Below, piece after piece: positions 22,021 through 33,891 of a stretch of DNA of 64,000 nucleotides. The stretch's first letter is position 1. The number at the start of each line of letters is the position of its first letter. The stretch covers positions 1 through 64,000 of the forward strand of contig MU832024.1 of NCBI GenBank assembly GCA_029204225.1, in the 5' to 3' direction. Below the pieces are notes generated by a model, which ran no database searches, was not told the DNA's origin, and saw nothing but the letters and a program-made list of their open reading frames with translations. The DNA is from Diphasiastrum complanatum (Eukaryota > Streptophyta > Lycopodiopsida > Lycopodiales > Lycopodiaceae). The position numbers were made by a program, and so were the translations under genes.

Positions 22021-22535
22021 ATTCACTTATAAATTTTGAGTCTAACGTTCAAGCTATGATTGGTAATTTTTTAAACGTGGCGCCCTATCAATAACTACGT
22101 ATTTCATCTTCATTGATCTCCACATGGGATAATTCTGACACAATAAATATATTAATACAGCTTGTGTAGTGCCATTTAATTTCTGTAATATATTTAATAG
22201 AAACGATATGAAAATTACACAATTAAACATTTTGGGAAGATATTTAATATAATATAATACAATATCAAGTAAATTTTTTCGCAAATTATTCGATCACGAT
22301 TATAAAATACCATAATAGAAGGCAGATTTCACATTCTTTTTACAGAAACTGTCCGCATTCTTCTTGCATTATCTTCGCTCACTATTTTTAATGGCATCAT
22401 GAATGTGTTTCCTCTAGTAGATTGCACTACTGACAATACTTCTAGTGATAACAATCTGATTGAGATTACTAAATGTTATAATTTGATGGCAGAAGTTGAT
22501 GTTCAACTGTAATTCCTCCAAGTGTCTGTGATCTC

Positions 22536-23250
22536 ATGATGAATCTTTCATTATCTAGCAAATTGCGTAGGTTGTTTCAATTGTGCGGAGCACCATTAAA
22601 AGTTTCTGAATTACCAACAATGTATAATGGCAATGTTGCATTTGAGCTGCCACCATCAACAATCAATAGTATGGCAGGCATGAAACATGCATTTGATGGA
22701 CACAAATGGTTACAAGACCACTATCATGCAAGGTTTTGATGGAACAGTGAGGCTATCTGATTGTGCAGGTGGTTTTGTTTGCAATAATCCAAGATGTGGT
22801 TATCTAGAATCTTTTGGGACAAAAAATATGTCATGTTTCATTGGCAAACTAAAATTTCAGTGTAGTGTAAGTCAGTTCCCATCCAATGCAAGCATGTCTT
22901 TACTACGACATTGCTCCAGTTTGCACAAATGTATGCCAAGCAAAAATATACTACTGTCTTCCAAATGATGTCTTGTACACTAGAATGGCAATACACATTG
23001 GCCACCATGACCACGAGATTGGGGAAGGAGCTTCCTATTCAACCTGGTTAGCAGCTGAGGATACAATCAAGAACTTATTGAACTCCACTTTAACCAAAAG
23101 GCCAAAGTCAATCCAAAAACAAATCGCAAAGAATATTATATCAGAGAAGTTGTTGGGGGTCAACTATAATATCATGGACGAATCTGCATTCCATGATCTG
23201 TTATCAACATTGGAACCAACCACCAACAACAGAAGGTTAATTAGTTTTTT
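22536..23250 (+). pseudogene. Cys/His-rich zinc-binding domain remnant, possibly from a transposase
   Basis: Coding signal runs through three frames (22536, 22687, 22886). Read in order it gives a leader, then DGTVRLSDCAGGFVCNNPRC, GTKNMSCF, further Cys residues near 22860-22945, KIYYCLPND and AIHIGHHDHEIGEG, then a helical tail (EDTIKNLLNSTLTKRPKSIQ). The pattern of paired Cys followed by H-x-H after a strand is like WRKY-GCM1/FLYWCH-type zinc folds, used as DNA-binding modules in host factors and in transposases. No catalytic domain follows. Shifts between frames could be introns or decay; I favour decay. The start of the gene is not certain and the family is an inference. Confidence 0.45.
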
Positions 23251-23326
23251 TTTTCATTTCATTTTTGTATGTTTGTATTGAATATCTATATATCCTTTCT
23301 CATATTGTTTTGTTCAGAATAGGATG

Positions 23327-23480
23327 AGGAACATGAGAGCAGAGTAGTTAGGTAACATTGTTTGTAGAAAATAGGACGAGGAACATGAGAGCAGAGAATA
23401 GTATGCATATTACTGAATATGTCGCGTCGAGGTGGAAACATGAGAGCAGAGAATAGTATGCATATTACTGAATATGTCGC
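23327..23480. repeat. Short tandem repeat, about 52-55 bp unit
   Basis: AACATGAGAGCAGAG starts at about 23330, 23382 and 23437. The last two copies also share AATAGTATGCATATTACTGA and TATGTCGC. It lies just after the Cys/His-rich remnant. Confidence 0.75.
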
Positions 23481-24552
23481 TTCGAGAGTACCTTTAGGAA
23501 TGAGTGGCAGTGGAACCAAGGATTTATCCCACAAACAGTAAGAGAGATGACATATACTGCATTCAGGGGGGTACCTCCAACCTCTTTCTACTATCATTAT
23601 GCTACTGTGAGTACATGCTATGTGGTTTGTGATTCCTCACTCTGCCTCTATTGGTGTTATTTAGATTTCTATGTAGTAAACATTTAAGGAAGCCTGCCAG
23701 TTATGAAACAGCAGGCAAGCACCAATAATGTTGGCCAGAGATTGAATGTTGCTCACTGAAAGACCCATGTCGAAAAGAGAAATAAGCCTCTAAATGAGGG
23801 GTCAATCAACCATCACAAAGCATGATTTTCCAACAAACTTGTTTATTTACAGAAAAATGTGATGTCATTTGAATCTTGATGTATAGTACAAGTCCATCGA
23901 CCGGATAGACTAGAGATTCAGGACAATGCCTTGAAGTAGAATTCGATACACAAATATTGCCTAATCAGACCACAATGCCAGGCACAGAAAAGTCTGAAAT
24001 TGGACAACCATGTCAAGGTGAAAATGACACCTGATTGCAATGTCTGTATGTCCAATACACCAACATTGATGTAAATTCCTTATCCACCAGGTCATAATGT
24101 AACCGTTGACCACCTCAACCGAACCCATCATTTCTTCATTTTCCATGGTTGAAAGATGGCCCAGATGTGAACATTAATACAAAAAAGCACACAGTCTGAC
24201 ATTGATGTATTTTTAAAGTTTGGATTCCAGACTGTCACTGCCAAGACAGGATTTGATGCAAACTTGTGAGAGAATGATGCCTGCAAATTGCAGAGGACAA
24301 TCCATCTCCAGAACCAGATTTATGGAGACTCCCATGTTTTGAACACCAAACGTGAAGCCATTTGGTGAAGCCGTTTGACACTCATAGGGTTCTAGTGGTT
24401 AGAAGTGCCTGTCAAAGTCACCAAATAGCATCGGCGCTTCTTGCAAGCTAGTCAGTAACCAACTCACAGGAGTGATAAAGAATGTGGGTAATATCGAGAC
24501 TCAAAAGTAGCAAACGGTCTTTCACCCACTTTTTCACCAAATCTCTTTGACA
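23481..24552. other. Intergenic DNA downstream of the ELM2-SANT gene
   Basis: No supported gene. The part near 24552 should be the 3' UTR of the minus-strand ELM2-SANT gene. Confidence 0.4.
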
Positions 24553-26936
24553 TCAGGTTCGATAACAATTCCCAGAAAATTTGCCTTCATCAGCTTCCCT
24601 AGTTGTTCCATCTCCAAAAAGCTCTGTGATTAATCGAGTTGTTGAAATCAGCTTATCCATATTCTTTCTGGGGACAATATCCAAGTATCCAACCCACAAT
24701 TCTGTGCCACATGTCTCAAGAGAAGAGCGCTGAACAAGAGAAGGATAATCTTTTCCATAGTATGATTCTTTCACATAAGGTGACATTTCCAGCTCGCATG
24801 GACTTCTCAGCTTTGACCTAACATCCCTATCTGGAATGTGACTCTGCTGCCACTGACCATCATCCCAATCTCCTTGAAAATCATCAGCTCCCGTAAAGTG
24901 ATTACTTAGTTGGAAATGCTTTCCAACCATCTGTGAATCATGATTCCAATCTAAAATTGGCAGCGATGAGCTATTCTGCATACTTTCATCTAGTGAATTC
25001 TGATCTGCCATTGTACTCCTTGTCAAAGGCAATAGTTTTGCAGATACATCATCTCCCAAACATTCACCCTCAAAGCTACAGTGGCCATTTGTATGTTTGA
25101 AGTCAAAAAGGCTGGAAGCTTTTAGCACTTGTTCTTGTTTACTCTCAGTATTTCGTTCCCAATCATTCTCTGCTTCATCTTCATCACTCTCATCTTGTTC
25201 AAACTCGCTTTCTTCATCAGTATCATACTCATCACCATCACTGCCTGTCAAGTCACCTTCATCATCATCACTATCGATGTTTTTAGGATCAAGCCTGTTC
25301 TGAATGGCACGACGGTGCAAGACAAAAGCATTAAAATAATAGCTTACAAATTCTTTTGTGCTTCTAGTAGGGAAAGCAAAAGGGAGAGTGTGCCAGAAGT
25401 TTCTTCCAAGCGAAACTGTATTCATTTTCACAAGCATTTTGAACCTCGTCTTTTCTTCCTCTGTCCACCGCTTTGACACATTCTCCCCCATTTCATTGAA
25501 GCCCCACAACTCAAAGGCTTCACCTACTTCCAGCTTCAGCCTCATCATTTCCTCTCGTACATGCTTTTGAATGCACTCAATAGAACCTGAATAAATGCAT
25601 GAACAAGTGCCAATTCTTCCTTTCCCTACTTTACTACTACTTTCCTGTTTTCTGCACCCTGGAAGAGGCCAAACCTGCGCACCCAACCATCTTTCGTCAC
25701 TCTTATCTTTACTTTTAGTCCTGCCTTGAGCAGGTCCTGCACTTCCAAGAGTCACAACAGGTGCTAGCTTGACCTCCCACACAGGAACATGAGCTTGAAA
25801 ATCTGGTCCAATAGAAACCTTTTTGTGAGGCAAAATATGTCCTTTGCTGAAGTGAGGATGGAACACCTCATCAAGCAGTTCTGGGTTAGCGGTGGTACAA
25901 TATTCCTCAGTTTGATCCAGTCTATGTTTTGAAGGAGACGGCGAGCCCTGCAACTGACTTGGTTGCACTTGAGGACAAGAAGAGGATTGAGCGGGAACTT
26001 CTTTTCTTTCAGGTGTGGACTTGGGCTTCGCCAATGCTTGCTGCTTAGAGAGAGAAGATCCTTCGTGATACAGAGATGAAGGAACCAACTGCTTTGAGGC
26101 CATAAGTTAGTACAAGAGAAAAAGCATAAACCTCAGGTCATGCAAGTCTCAATTTCACTTGGAGTAGGTGATAATCAAAGTGTTCCTTTGTTAATAACAA
26201 AACACAAATACCATACTAACTGATGTAGTGGCCACTAGTCACGCTTCTAATAGGAGCTCAGTGTCACGATTAAAAAAATGATGATCAGCAATCAACTATA
26301 GAAAAGTTGTTCAAATCAAGTATATCCAACATCACATGCTACAAATGTTTGCAAATATGATTTAGTTCTTGCACATGTCTTGTTTTCCACAAAGTCTAGC
26401 ACATCCATTGCATTTAATATCAATCTGGATTGAAAACTCTTGAAAGTTTTAAAGAAATGTTCTGCTTAAAGGCATTTAAACAGCTCATTAATCTTCCGTT
26501 CAATAGCCTAGAGCACTCAAATTATTGAAAAGTTGATCTGACCATTCTTCACACCCTTTTATCCAAGCCATTAAAAAGCTTCTCATATTTTTTGTAGCAA
26601 ATCTTTGTTTACTTCTAACACTGCACACATGCCAAAAATCATTGTCTTGTACAATGCAACTTCTGTGATTTGAGAAAGTTCATTGTTAGAACTATAGAAG
26701 CTCACCATCAATGACCTCTTTGCTTCTTCGTGACATTGGAATTCATCTAGCGACAGTTGTTGCTTCAATTCTGTTTGAGCACAGGTCCCCAAATCCAAGC
26801 CATCCTTCACAATGTCAGCATCTGGTTTTAAACAATCATTGGCCTCCTTATATCTGCTGAAATCAGTGTGTTTGATATACTTCACAGAAAGTGGGGATAC
26901 AGCAACTTCCAATGGTCGTTTCTGTTGTCCAATCAT
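24553..26936 (-). CDS. ELM2-SANT nuclear protein (plant ARID1/ARID2-related)
   Basis: Best model: exon 26936-26706 (ATG start, MIGQQKRPLEVAVSPLSVKY), donor GATG/GTGAGC, intron, acceptor AAAGCAG with a TACTAAC branch site, exon 26088-24553. The two exons join in phase and give 588 residues. An ATG at 26103 gives an open frame but lies inside the predicted intron. The ELM2 domain begins near IGPDFQAHVPVWEVKL; the family signature WLGAQVWPLPG and GKGRIGTCSC follow. The SANT/Myb part is KRWTEEEKTRFKMLV ... VSYYFNAFVLHRRAIQNR. An acidic stretch (about 25130-25290, Asp/Glu-rich) comes next. Family members act in the nucleus, where ELM2-SANT pairs recruit histone deacetylases. No ARID domain is visible here; it may lie in exons not found or be absent in this branch. 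Confidence 0.85.
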
Positions 26937-27461
26937 CTTGATGCACCTTACAAAAACCTGCATGTGGAACAAGCTCTGATGTGATGTGCAAGTACTAAAT
27001 TCTCATATGAATAAAACCGCTAAATATCTTCCATATACCAGCCAAAAGATATTGCGCGATTTCAGGTAAGGTTCTGTCTAATGTGTGCATCTTGAATGTA
27101 GCTGGCAGATGAGACGATTCATCTTTCTTTCCACCAAACAATCCAAGGTTGCAAAGAGATTGTATGAGAAACTATAATATGCACACCAGGAAACTTTGAG
27201 CAAAACTAATGTGGCCAAGTGGACCGTAATGAGCACTCAGTCATCTTCCTATTGACTGGCTAAATCAACAAACTTCACTTGAGAGTTGTCAAAATTACTG
27301 CAGAGATCACAGATGTTAATGCTCTCAAAACTTCTAGCATTCAAATAATAAATCAAGAACTCATCCTTCAAAAATGGTTCATGGTTACAGCACCATATCT
27401 GCTTCATGCTCACGCCTTGATAATTTTCTGAAACCTGTAGACTAGTTCTATGAGGATGCAA
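26937..27461 (-). other. Possible further upstream exons of the ELM2-SANT gene
   Basis: Two stretches above the ATG look exon-like on the minus strand. One, about 27185-27045, reads NLGLFGGKKDESSHLPATFK and then MHTLDRTLPEIAQYLLAG, with a possible donor GCTG/GTATAT. The other, 27444-27249, follows an acceptor CTACAG and reads VSENYQGVSMKQIWCCNHEP. An acceptor-like CATGCAG lies at about 26959, before the coding exon. The phase between the first stretch and the coding exon does not fit my simplest splice, so these are candidates only. If real, the protein would be longer at its N-terminus. Confidence 0.3.
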
Positions 27462-29880
27462 TGTGTTGAGACATCCATCAAATGCATATTAATAATGATA
27501 AGATTACTCACACAAGCATGAAAATGAAGCTTGGTGTAACACATTGCAAAAGATTTCAAAATGCCTGGGTTTTAGTATGTCACATTATTCATGATACCAG
27601 TTAAAGCAAACCTTCCAAGCACATCACTACAAATCATAAAGGCTAAAGAAGCAAACATTTTGACGGATTTGCATGCCTCTATGGACCAGTATCAAAGCAG
27701 GTGAAGGGTACCTGTGTAAGAAGAGGTATAGAAGATGCCAGAACAACATTTACATCTATATCAAGCTAGGCAGCCGCTTGTGAATAAACAATCAGAATTT
27801 ATGTACCGACCTGATCATCTACATAACTTGCAGACTCAATGATAATACATATTACCCATATTACTATATCCATTTGGCTGGATTGCAAGCATAAGCATGG
27901 TCATTTAAATTTTAGGTGAATGTAGCATTCAGTCGAAGTCATCCCACTCCAGCCCACATATTTATGTACACAATCTACACAAAAAACGAATGCCAGCAAA
28001 AGGCGATCTACATGTGATTAACCATCGTGCTACCTGTCTACCTTACACAAAAAAGCTTCACATGATCAACACTTGCTATGAGTCTCCTTCATAGTTCAGA
28101 ATAGTAGATGGTTTCACTGACCGAAAGAAATCAGATGTTTAACAGCGTTTGGCATGGAAAGGTTCCCCTGGTTGGTCTTTAAAAGCTTCATACCACCTCA
28201 AGTTATTCTAAACATCAGGTTTATAAACCTTCATATTTTGGTCTCTTACCATTTTTCCAACACTCTTGATGAACTTCTTTGAAAAGAAGTATCCACAATA
28301 CTTCAAAGCTAAAAACTCAAAAAGTAAAATAGGGATTAGCCTAAAAACATTGTTCAGAATTTTTGAAAAAAGTCAAAAATTCCAGCTAACAAGCCTCAAA
28401 AATGACACTCTACATTATTTCAATCATTTCAAAACAGAAACACCAAGCTCTTTATTCGAGTTCCATCTCAGAATGACATAAATTAAAAAAATTTGCCACG
28501 TGACCTTTCTGCAAAAGATTGTGGTAGACATTATAATTGTAACAACCCAATGTATAAAGTTAGCCACAACATAGACCAAATTTTCTTTGCAAAGTCCAGA
28601 ATATATGATAATTATTCTCCATCCATCCAAAAACATAAACATGCATCAACCAGGCTGTCATCAAGGCAAACATAAAGGATTCACGTTACGCAGACATTCC
28701 TGATTATTGCTTCTTGCTATGCTGCTATGCAAGATCCAACTCAGCAGCTGAAAAAGAAGATGATTTCATGGCGGCATAATGCCATCCACATGATTTACCT
28801 TCCTAGTAACCTATAAAATCAATAATAGAAAAAATTTACACAACTTTTACGGCCTATATGGATTTTTTGCTACTAGTTAAAATTTTATACTGATTCACTG
28901 AACAAACTTATCATGGAGGTGATACCAAAAATTGACTTACATGACATCTTAAAATAGATTTGGGTAAGAATAAGAAATTTTTTTGGCAAACCTTTACTGA
29001 TTTACAGCAAGGAATGGCCTTTCTAAAGACCTTTACTAGTAATCCATGTGAATTTCAAAATGTCTCACCCCAATGGGCTTGTCATAAGTTATAAATTGAT
29101 GCCTACCACTAGTAAAGGTCCATAGAAAGACCAATCTCGCATACATTCAAGCTCTATAACTCAATATACAATGATTTATCTTCCTATTGCAAAGAACATA
29201 TGAAACCACAATAATTCATCTTAGAAAGCCATGTAGAACAACTTCTAAATCTTGGATAGTGAAGCACTTAGAAATCAATCCCTCACTTCCACCAACATGT
29301 AAGCACAACACAAAACACCCAAATATGATCTTATAGCAAAGTACGCAAAAGTTCCAAAGTATGGAAAGCTTGCATGCCTTGGAAATGAAAATAGAAGAGT
29401 ATCTACCTTCCTAATTACGGACAAGTCCCAAAAAAGGTCTCATTGTCTAAAAGTAGTTAAAATTTAACTACTTCAAACATATTTATAAATTGTGTGCAAG
29501 AATCCAAGTTGCTACTTGCAGCCTAACAGTGCACCCATCAACTTGGTCCTAAAAGGCTAAAAACCTGAGCTATACTTTTGCATGTCAACTTCTAGAAATT
29601 CAAACAATTTTAACTGTTCACTACCCCCTAAAAAACCCCCTTCTTGCTTGGCCCAATGCAAAAGTCCCCGTTCACATTTCATCCAAACTCATTAAGAAAT
29701 ACATCATGCATACACGTTGACCATCATTCAAAATAATAATGTACTTACTACTGCGGTAAAAATTTACATTGAGATGAAAAAACTAATTAATTAGAATTAG
29801 ACTGGACATCAATAATGCTTGAAGACGCTTATGACTTCAAAAACCAAGTTCCATATAGAAATGGATAATGCAGTTCATTG
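27462..29880. other. Long AT-rich stretch, intron or intergenic
   Basis: No protein, RNA gene or clear repeat structure is seen. If the ELM2-SANT transcript starts near 31.4 kb, this is intron. Confidence 0.35.
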
Positions 29881-29919
29881 CCTCAGCTACGTTTTAAACC
29901 TAGAACAGTTCATAGTGAG

Positions 29920-30165
29920 GGTCCGGGCCAGACACGGGCATTCCGCGTCCGCGTCCGCGTCCGGCGTCCGGACCCGGACGCATCTGACCCCCGGACGCGG
30001 GGTCGGACGCGTCCATATTTTTTTTTATTTTTTTTGGCTAGAAAATTCAAAAGAAAAGATTTAAAAAAAGCGGACGCGTCCGGGGACCCGGACGCACCCC
30101 TGGCGCATGTGCGTCCAGATGCGGACGCACGTCCGGACGCACGTCCGGATGCAGGGGTCGCTTCC
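29920..30165. repeat. GGACGC-type GC-rich repeat in two facing arms
   Basis: The left arm (about 29945-30015) is made of CGCGTCC/GGACGC units on both strands. An AT-rich spacer of about 60 bases follows, and the right arm (about 30070-30155) again carries GGACGC units. GGACGCGTCC palindromes sit on both sides of the spacer. Many CpGs survive in an AT-rich setting, so the repeat is young or unmethylated. Long frames through it on either strand are repeat artefacts. Confidence 0.75.
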
Positions 30166-31450
30166 TTAGGTTCATACATAGTATTCCGTATAAACGTTCA
30201 CAAGCTAATCAATTTATTTAAAAATTGTACTCAAAAAATAATTCAAAAAACCAATATTAAGTTAGGAAAGCTAGGGTGTTTTTACCCGGCATCCAAAATA
30301 GAACACTCAAATTGAGGTTGCTCAATTTCTTAGGAACAATCATGGTAATGCAAACAAAAACCAAAAACAAGGGCACAATGTGCTTAACTTCCTCATTCTA
30401 CAAAAAATACTCTCATCGGTCACAGAAGAGCCAAAGCATTGAAAATAGAGTGAACAATAACGCATCAATCCCTTTTTCTTGTTCCTTGTGGCTGAATCAC
30501 CCAATTTTCATAAGTCTTACATAAATTAAACAATGGCCAAAATCATGTCGTAGCTGATGAAGCAAATCTGAAGGTTAAATAAAACCAGAGACCACTATTA
30601 CAAAGACCCAGCAGTTTCATGAATTTTCAATAAGTACAGGAACCCAAAATTGACAGCTGAACTTCATGGAACTAGCTAATCAGTATAGAATCGACAATTT
30701 CCAATGCTTCAGCGAAGACTTCGTGCTAAAACTGGATGATACTCAAGAAAGAAAAAATTGAAGAGAAACGGCTTGATGGATCTTACTGTTTGGTGTCACG
30801 CAATCAAGAGAGCAGCAAAGGATCAGAAGTAGCCACCGACAACAACTGCAATAATTTTTCTTCTTTGAGTTTGATCTATTTCGAGAACAAACCTATCGAA
30901 TACAACCCTAAAATCGAGCAACGAATGCGTTGAATTGCCGTGATAGGCTAAATCAACAACTATTCACGTAACGTGATCAACGAAGAGCACACTCTCAAGC
31001 CGTGAAAAAAAAAACTAGAATCGATTCCGGGAAATTCAAAAATTTGAAACCCTGGAATCAAACCCTAGTTGTACCCAATCCGTTACAATCCCACAAAATT
31101 GATCAAAACTTCCTTCCGAACCAGCTTATAACACATGCAGGGATCTAGAAACCACACGGCCGCGACCAGAATCAGACTAAGGACACCAAATCCAGCATCA
31201 AAATCAGCCAAAAGGGGCAACGAGCTTTCCTAAAAAAAGAAACCCTACAACTAAAATTGAAAATTCCTTCTTCTACTAATTGTATATTAGATGCATAGGC
31301 ACTGCAACGCTCTCAAGACGATCAGAATAGATGAAAAGCAGAGGATCAAGACAATCAGAAAGGGGTGGTGGCTGTAATGATCGCGAAAGATCGATACGCC
31401 ATAGCTCGTCGACCATAGCTGAATGCCCCTATTTATTTAATGAACCCGAA
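30166..31450 (-). promoter_or_regulatory. Possible promoter and leader region on the minus strand
   Basis: Minus-strand sequence from about 31440 downward shows a TATA-like TTAAATAAATAGGGG and then a CT-rich leader (near 31310-31400), as in plant 5' UTRs. The nearest downstream gene on that strand is the ELM2-SANT gene, so this may be its distal promoter, with 5' exons and introns between. This is inferred from composition only. Confidence 0.25.
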
Positions 31451-32470
31451 ACACGCCCAAAGATTAAAATGGATAACCGTGTTTGATTTTCGATAACCCC
31501 ACAACGTGTGGGTCCGACTCCTAGTTGCAAGACAACCCTAAGCCTTAAGGGCTGTTTCAATCCAATTGCCTCACAAGTCTCTCGTTGACTCTCGATGGCT
31601 GACCGAGAGCTGTGGCTGACCGAGAGGTAAGAACGTTGCCTTTCTCTAGCAAGTTTAGCTTGACTTGCGTTGCCACCATGTGGTACATGAGATGGCAAGG
31701 ACCTCTTGCCACGCGTAGGGACAACTCAAACTTGTCTGTTTCGACCCTAGTTACATCCTTGGGTAAACTTGTTTGTTTGGACCTAGTTACATCGTTGGGC
31801 AAGTGAATGTATGTAGCAAATCCACTCCTCACCAAGCGAATCGGAGCATTCGAAGTCCTTGGCAGTTAACGCCTCTTCCAATGGCTTGTGAGTTGTTGGG
31901 TAAGCGTGAAAAGGTGGGGGTGTATTATTTTCAACCATCATTGGCCAAAGTTGTTTATGTTGCCAAGTGTTGTGGCCATAGCAATTGCCTTGCAACAATC
32001 TTGAAAATGCCTTAAAACTTGACATTTTAGGCAAATGATTCATGGGCTTTCGTTGTTTGTTCACGAGGGTGTGCCCTCACGGAAGCAATCTAGTGTATTC
32101 AATCGAGGAGAAGACAGAGAGATCAAGAACATAAAATGTTCAAGTTGTAGCACTTATCAAAAACTTATGCATCAAAAGATTGTGATTGGTGTGAACATGA
32201 ACAAAATGGTTGGGTGGTTATTAGCTCTCTTAATTGCATGAATGGAGTTGGCAAAGGCCGAAAATGGCACAATTGATCTTGCAAATAAACCCAAAACATA
32301 GAAGCATATCTAAACTATAGAAAGAAATGAATCAAACTTTTTCCTTGTGATCGTTCTTTACTTTCTTAGCAGCATTGAAGTTGATTACTTTTCTTTTATG
32401 ATCTTGTTTTGTATAGACATGTTTATTGTCACCCATTACAGTCTATATTCGGCTCATTCAAACAGTCAAT
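31451..32470. other. Intergenic DNA with a small repeated motif
   Basis: A motif like CTAGTTACATCNTTGGG recurs near 31745-31760 and 31782-31797. No gene seen. Confidence 0.35.
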
Positions 32471-32478
32471 ATGGACAA

Positions 32479-32578
32479 GGTATTCGTGATGCGGAGGTGG
32501 GCTACCGCTGTAGCACTCCGAGCCACTGGAGCGGCAAGGGTGGCTACAACAGTAACCCACCGTCGGATCACGAATACC
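32479..32578. mobile_element. Foldback (MITE-like) element with about 36-bp arms
   Basis: The ends GGTATTCGTGAT and ATCACGAATACC are perfect complements. The arms stay complementary for about 36 bases with roughly six mismatches, leaving a loop of about 28 bases. No coding capacity. Confidence 0.7.
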
Positions 32579-32581
32579 AGA

Positions 32582-32709
32582 CATAGCAGTTGTGATCCAA
32601 CGGTGCAGATTAATTGCGTTTTCAAATCTCTGCTATGACTCAGAACGTGGCTCTTCATATCCAACCGGATGATGCCATGTGGCCGATATGACTCCTCACA
32701 ACTGCTATG
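32582..32709. mobile_element. Second foldback element, 14-bp perfect terminal repeats
   Basis: CATAGCAGTTGTGA at 32582-32595 is exactly complementary to TCACAACTGCTATG at 32696-32709. The element directly abuts the one at 32479-32578, so the two form a composite of about 230 bp. Confidence 0.65.
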
Positions 32710-33891
32710 ATGTGCACATTCCCACAATCCCCTCTGCACTTGTCTAGATTTTAAAAAACGACATTCAGAGAAAAAATCATATTTGGCTTGCAAGCATCTA
32801 TATTTTGTATTTCTAAGAGTGATCGGTCTTGACCAAAACAACAACATGTTTGTGTACCAACCCATACTACAAGATGTTGAAGTTTTTCAAGCCTTAACTC
32901 GGAATATAACATTTTCATGAACTTGCATATGACCACTGGCAAAAGTTGATATTAATGAAATAACTTTATTTTTCGCCAATTGTTCATTTGTAAATATCAA
33001 GTATGAAAATGTTATGTTTACTTGATTGAGATGGAAACTCTGAACATCGTTTGGTATGTATGAGTGTTGATGTAGACATGAATCCAAACTGATGAATCCA
33101 AATCCTCTATATATAACAACAATTTATATTTTTGAGCGGCATTTTGTACATTTGGTAAGACTCCATTATTGTACCTATCAAACTTAACATGGCAAAACTG
33201 TTATTGAATGACAAATTTTGGTCAGAAAACTACAATAGAAGCTAGGTGCACAAATGGTGGTGACCTTGGAGGGCCTGGAAAAATAGCGTCCTAGGTTGCT
33301 GGAACCCTTAGTGACCAACATCGATGAAAAGACTTTGCTAATTTATGGACTTAACTTGCTCAAATTGTTACATCCACATGTTTACATGCAAAATTAAGAT
33401 AAAGATGGGATCCCTTGGTCATCAAATGCTCTAATAGGATGCAGTTACATTATTTAATTGCTCTTTTTGAATCTAAAAAGTCCTTTATAAGTTGATATAC
33501 TTTCGATGCTTAATTATTAGATATGTGGGAGCAGGTCAGCACAATAGCAAAAATATTTTCATGGTATTTTTTTGGGTTTTCTTCCTTTTTGGTGCTACTG
33601 CATGGGACGGAAAAACTCTCGTGGAGAAAAGCAACAATGTTCATAGTTTTTGTATGTTTTCAAGTATGCAAATTTTAGCAAATTTTATGTTTGTGTAGTC
33701 TACAGACTTGTTACTTTATTTTGACCCTTCATCTATCTCAAACTATCATCATCGTACTTTTGATTTTCAGACTTTTGCCATGCTTAGTTCAATGGTCTAA
33801 TGAAGATGGCGTTTTCATTAAATAGGTGCAAAACTCTCTATTTGAACTGGCAACTTTTTTCTCAAATTTAGGTGGCTAAAAACATGGTTTT
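32710..33891. other. Intergenic DNA
   Basis: No supported gene or repeat structure is seen; AT-rich. Confidence 0.35.

Noticed and set aside
25097-25570. Plus-strand Ser/Phe-rich frames opposite the ELM2-SANT gene
   Set aside because: Antisense of the acidic stretch; no independent support.
29878-30315. Frames of up to 145 codons on both strands across the GGACGC repeat
   Set aside because: Composition is set by the repeat; no domain, and frames exist on both strands.
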